Assembly: GCA_943353705.1 (NCBI GenBank) | Contig: CALRAY010000030.1 | Coordinates: forward strand, 1-5,616 | Direction of reading: 5' to 3' | Origin: Patescibacteria group bacterium UBA4664 | GTDB taxonomy: Bacteria; Patescibacteriota; Saccharimonadia; CAILAD01; BJGX01 | Length of the DNA: 5,616 nt | Shown: in pieces, positions 4,509 through 5,616 of the stretch | How positions within the stretch are numbered: position 1 is the stretch's first letter | How the letters are laid out: every line of letters starts with the position of its first letter | Position numbers and translations under genes: made by a program | Notes under the pieces: generated by a model | What the model saw: the letters and a program-made list of their open reading frames with translations, nothing else | Database searches by the model: none | What the model was told of the DNA's origin: nothing

Positions 4509-5606
4509 TTGATAAAAAGTAATAAAATAAAATTAACAGCGATATTCGGAATAGTCGCTGTTTTTGTATCTATTTTTATATCCTTAAGTCCTAAAATTGC
4601 TCGTGCCGATCAATTTGATGAGCAAATATCCGCGCTTAATAAAAAAGTTAGTGAGGCTAATGCGATTGCTGACGCTAAAAAAGCCGAATCTAATACTCTA
4701 AAAGGCAAGATCGCTAGTATTGAAGCAGAGGTCGCGGCAGCTCAAAGGCAACTCGAGCTAACCAACCTTGAAATACGCAAAACTCAGACTACAATCGAAA
4801 AAAATAACGAAGAAATGAACAAACAAAAAGAGATTTTGAAAGATAACCTGCGCATGATCTATAGGCAAGGTAGTATTAGCCCGCTAGAGGTAGTAGCCTC
4901 AAGCAAGAATCTCAGCGATTTCGTTGCGCAGCAGCAGTATCTTGGTGCAATCAAAAATAAAGTAGACGATAATCTAGATAAAATTGATAAACTCAAAAAA
5001 GAGCTTGAACAAAAGAAGGGCCAGCTTAATGCTCAGTCTTCTCAGCAGAAAGAAGTTTACGATGGAATCGCCGCAAAGCGTGCTGAACAAGCCTCGATCT
5101 TAGCAAGAACCCAAGGCGAAGAAGCTAACTATCGTAATGTAGTCAAGGAAGATAGCGCCAAGATTTCAGAGCTAAAGCGCCAGCAAGCTGCTATAATCAG
5201 TTCCTACTCCTCCAATGTTCGCTATGGCGGTACAGGTAGTTATCCTTGGGCAAATGTCGACTTCCCGAATAATTACCCTGATCCCTGGGGCATGTACAAG
5301 CGTCAATGTGTTAGCTACACAGCCTGGAAAGTAGCAAGCTCCGGACGTTCTATGCCTTATTGGGGTGGGCGAGGCAATGCCAACCAGTGGGATGACAACG
5401 CCCGTGCAGCTGGAATACCAGTCGATGGTAATCCGAAGGTTGGCGATGTGGCCGTTAATAACTCTGGATATTATGGCCATGTCATGTACGTTGAATCAAT
5501 CCTAGGCAATGGCAAGGTGCGGGTTAGCCAATATAATGCAAATTGGGATGGAAGCTATTCTGTTAGTGATGTTAATATAGCAGGCTTGCAGTTCATACAT
5601 TTTTAA
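4509..5606 (+). CDS. Secreted coiled-coil CHAP peptidoglycan hydrolase (PcsB/CwlO-like, FtsEX partner)
   Basis: This is a predicted cell-separation hydrolase, 365 residues from the TTG start. The signal peptide has a basic n-region (MIKSNKIK), a hydrophobic core (9-27) and an ARA site at 31-33. A long coiled coil (about 35-235) is broken by the segment at about 114-148, which contains LRMIYRQGS and the LSDFVAQQQYL stretch typical of PcsB/CwlO N-terminal domains, the part that docks on FtsX. A short Gly/Ser linker leads to the CHAP domain (about 245-365), which cleaves amide or peptide bonds in peptidoglycan. The nucleophile is Cys267 in RQCVSYTAW and the general base His324 in GHVMYVE. The third position, usually Glu in VSExN, is Gln341 here (VSQYN), with Asn343 kept. 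Pneumococcal PcsB is 392 residues, so the size fits. An alternative ATG at 4488 would add MITEGDE, an acidic stretch unfavourable before a signal peptide, and the Shine-Dalgarno supports TTG. It follows ftsX by 58 bases. The exact bond cleaved cannot be told from sequence. Confidence 0.93.
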   Translation: MIKSNKIKLTAIFGIVAVFVSIFISLSPKIARADQFDEQISALNKKVSEANAIADAKKAESNTLKGKIASIEAEVAAAQRQLELTNLEIRKTQTTIEKNNEEMNKQKEILKDNLRMIYRQGSISPLEVVASSKNLSDFVAQQQYLGAIKNKVDDNLDKIDKLKKELEQKKGQLNAQSSQQKEVYDGIAAKRAEQASILARTQGEEANYRNVVKEDSAKISELKRQQAAIISSYSSNVRYGGTGSYPWANVDFPNNYPDPWGMYKRQCVSYTAWKVASSGRSMPYWGGRGNANQWDDNARAAGIPVDGNPKVGDVAVNNSGYYGHVMYVESILGNGKVRVSQYNANWDGSYSVSDVNIAGLQFIHF

Positions 5607-5616
5607 CTAAAGGGAA
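5607..5616. other. Right-edge tail after the hydrolase gene
   Basis: Only ten bases (CTAAAGGGAA) follow the hydrolase stop. They may be the start of a terminator or a spacer to the next gene; nothing can be assigned. Confidence 0.3.

Noticed and set aside
5172..5480. Open frame of 102 codons on the - strand opposite the CHAP domain
   Set aside because: It is a shadow of the hydrolase coding strand and has no family resemblance or initiation signals.

Overview
The window reads as a piece of an ordinary bacterial chromosome with five protein genes, all on the + strand: a secreted surface protein, release factor RF2 (prfB), the cell-division ABC pair ftsE and ftsX, and a secreted coiled-coil/CHAP peptidoglycan hydrolase. 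The best guess for the source is a Patescibacteria (CPR) lineage, most likely Candidatus Saccharibacteria (TM7). The reasons are the moderately AT-rich, compact layout, the style of the surface protein (two DUF11-like modules, Pro-rich linker, LPxTG-like tail), and the run prfB-ftsE-ftsX-hydrolase next to a monoderm-type wall anchor. This is inference from remembered families, not a search. UGA works as a stop here: ftsE ends in TGA and an intact RF2 gene is present. That argues against the UGA=Gly lineages (Gracilibacteria, Absconditabacteria).

Layout. Bases 1-115 hold no gene but three tandem hairpins. A near-consensus promoter (136-164) then drives a leader of about 110 nt, very AT-rich in its second half, that ends in a perfect AAGGAGG. 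This leads to the surface-protein gene (280-1662), which is closed by a strong rho-independent terminator (1677-1712). The T-tract of that terminator overlaps the probable -35 of the next promoter. The prfB gene (1741-2820) and ftsE (2859-3539) both start with ATG only 5-6 bases after a -10 box and lack a Shine-Dalgarno sequence, so both look leaderless. ftsX (3536-4450) overlaps ftsE by ATGA and should be translationally coupled to it. The hydrolase (4509-5606) has its own extended -10 promoter and a good Shine-Dalgarno that points to a TTG start, not the ATG 21 bases upstream.

How the genes work together. FtsE (ATPase) and FtsX (four-helix membrane protein with a large extracellular loop) form the transmembrane switch known in monoderm bacteria to activate a coiled-coil hydrolase such as PcsB or CwlO. 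The gene directly downstream encodes exactly such a protein, so the last three genes form a complete septal wall-cleavage module. prfB next to ftsEX is a common bacterial synteny without a known mechanistic link. The surface protein is a separate transcription unit.

I see no mobile element, CRISPR array, tRNA or rRNA, and no clearly new multi-gene system. The points most worth checking are the leaderless promoters, the hydrolase start, the hairpin cluster at the left edge, the LPQAG sorting-like tail, and the Gln at the usual acidic position of the CHAP active site.
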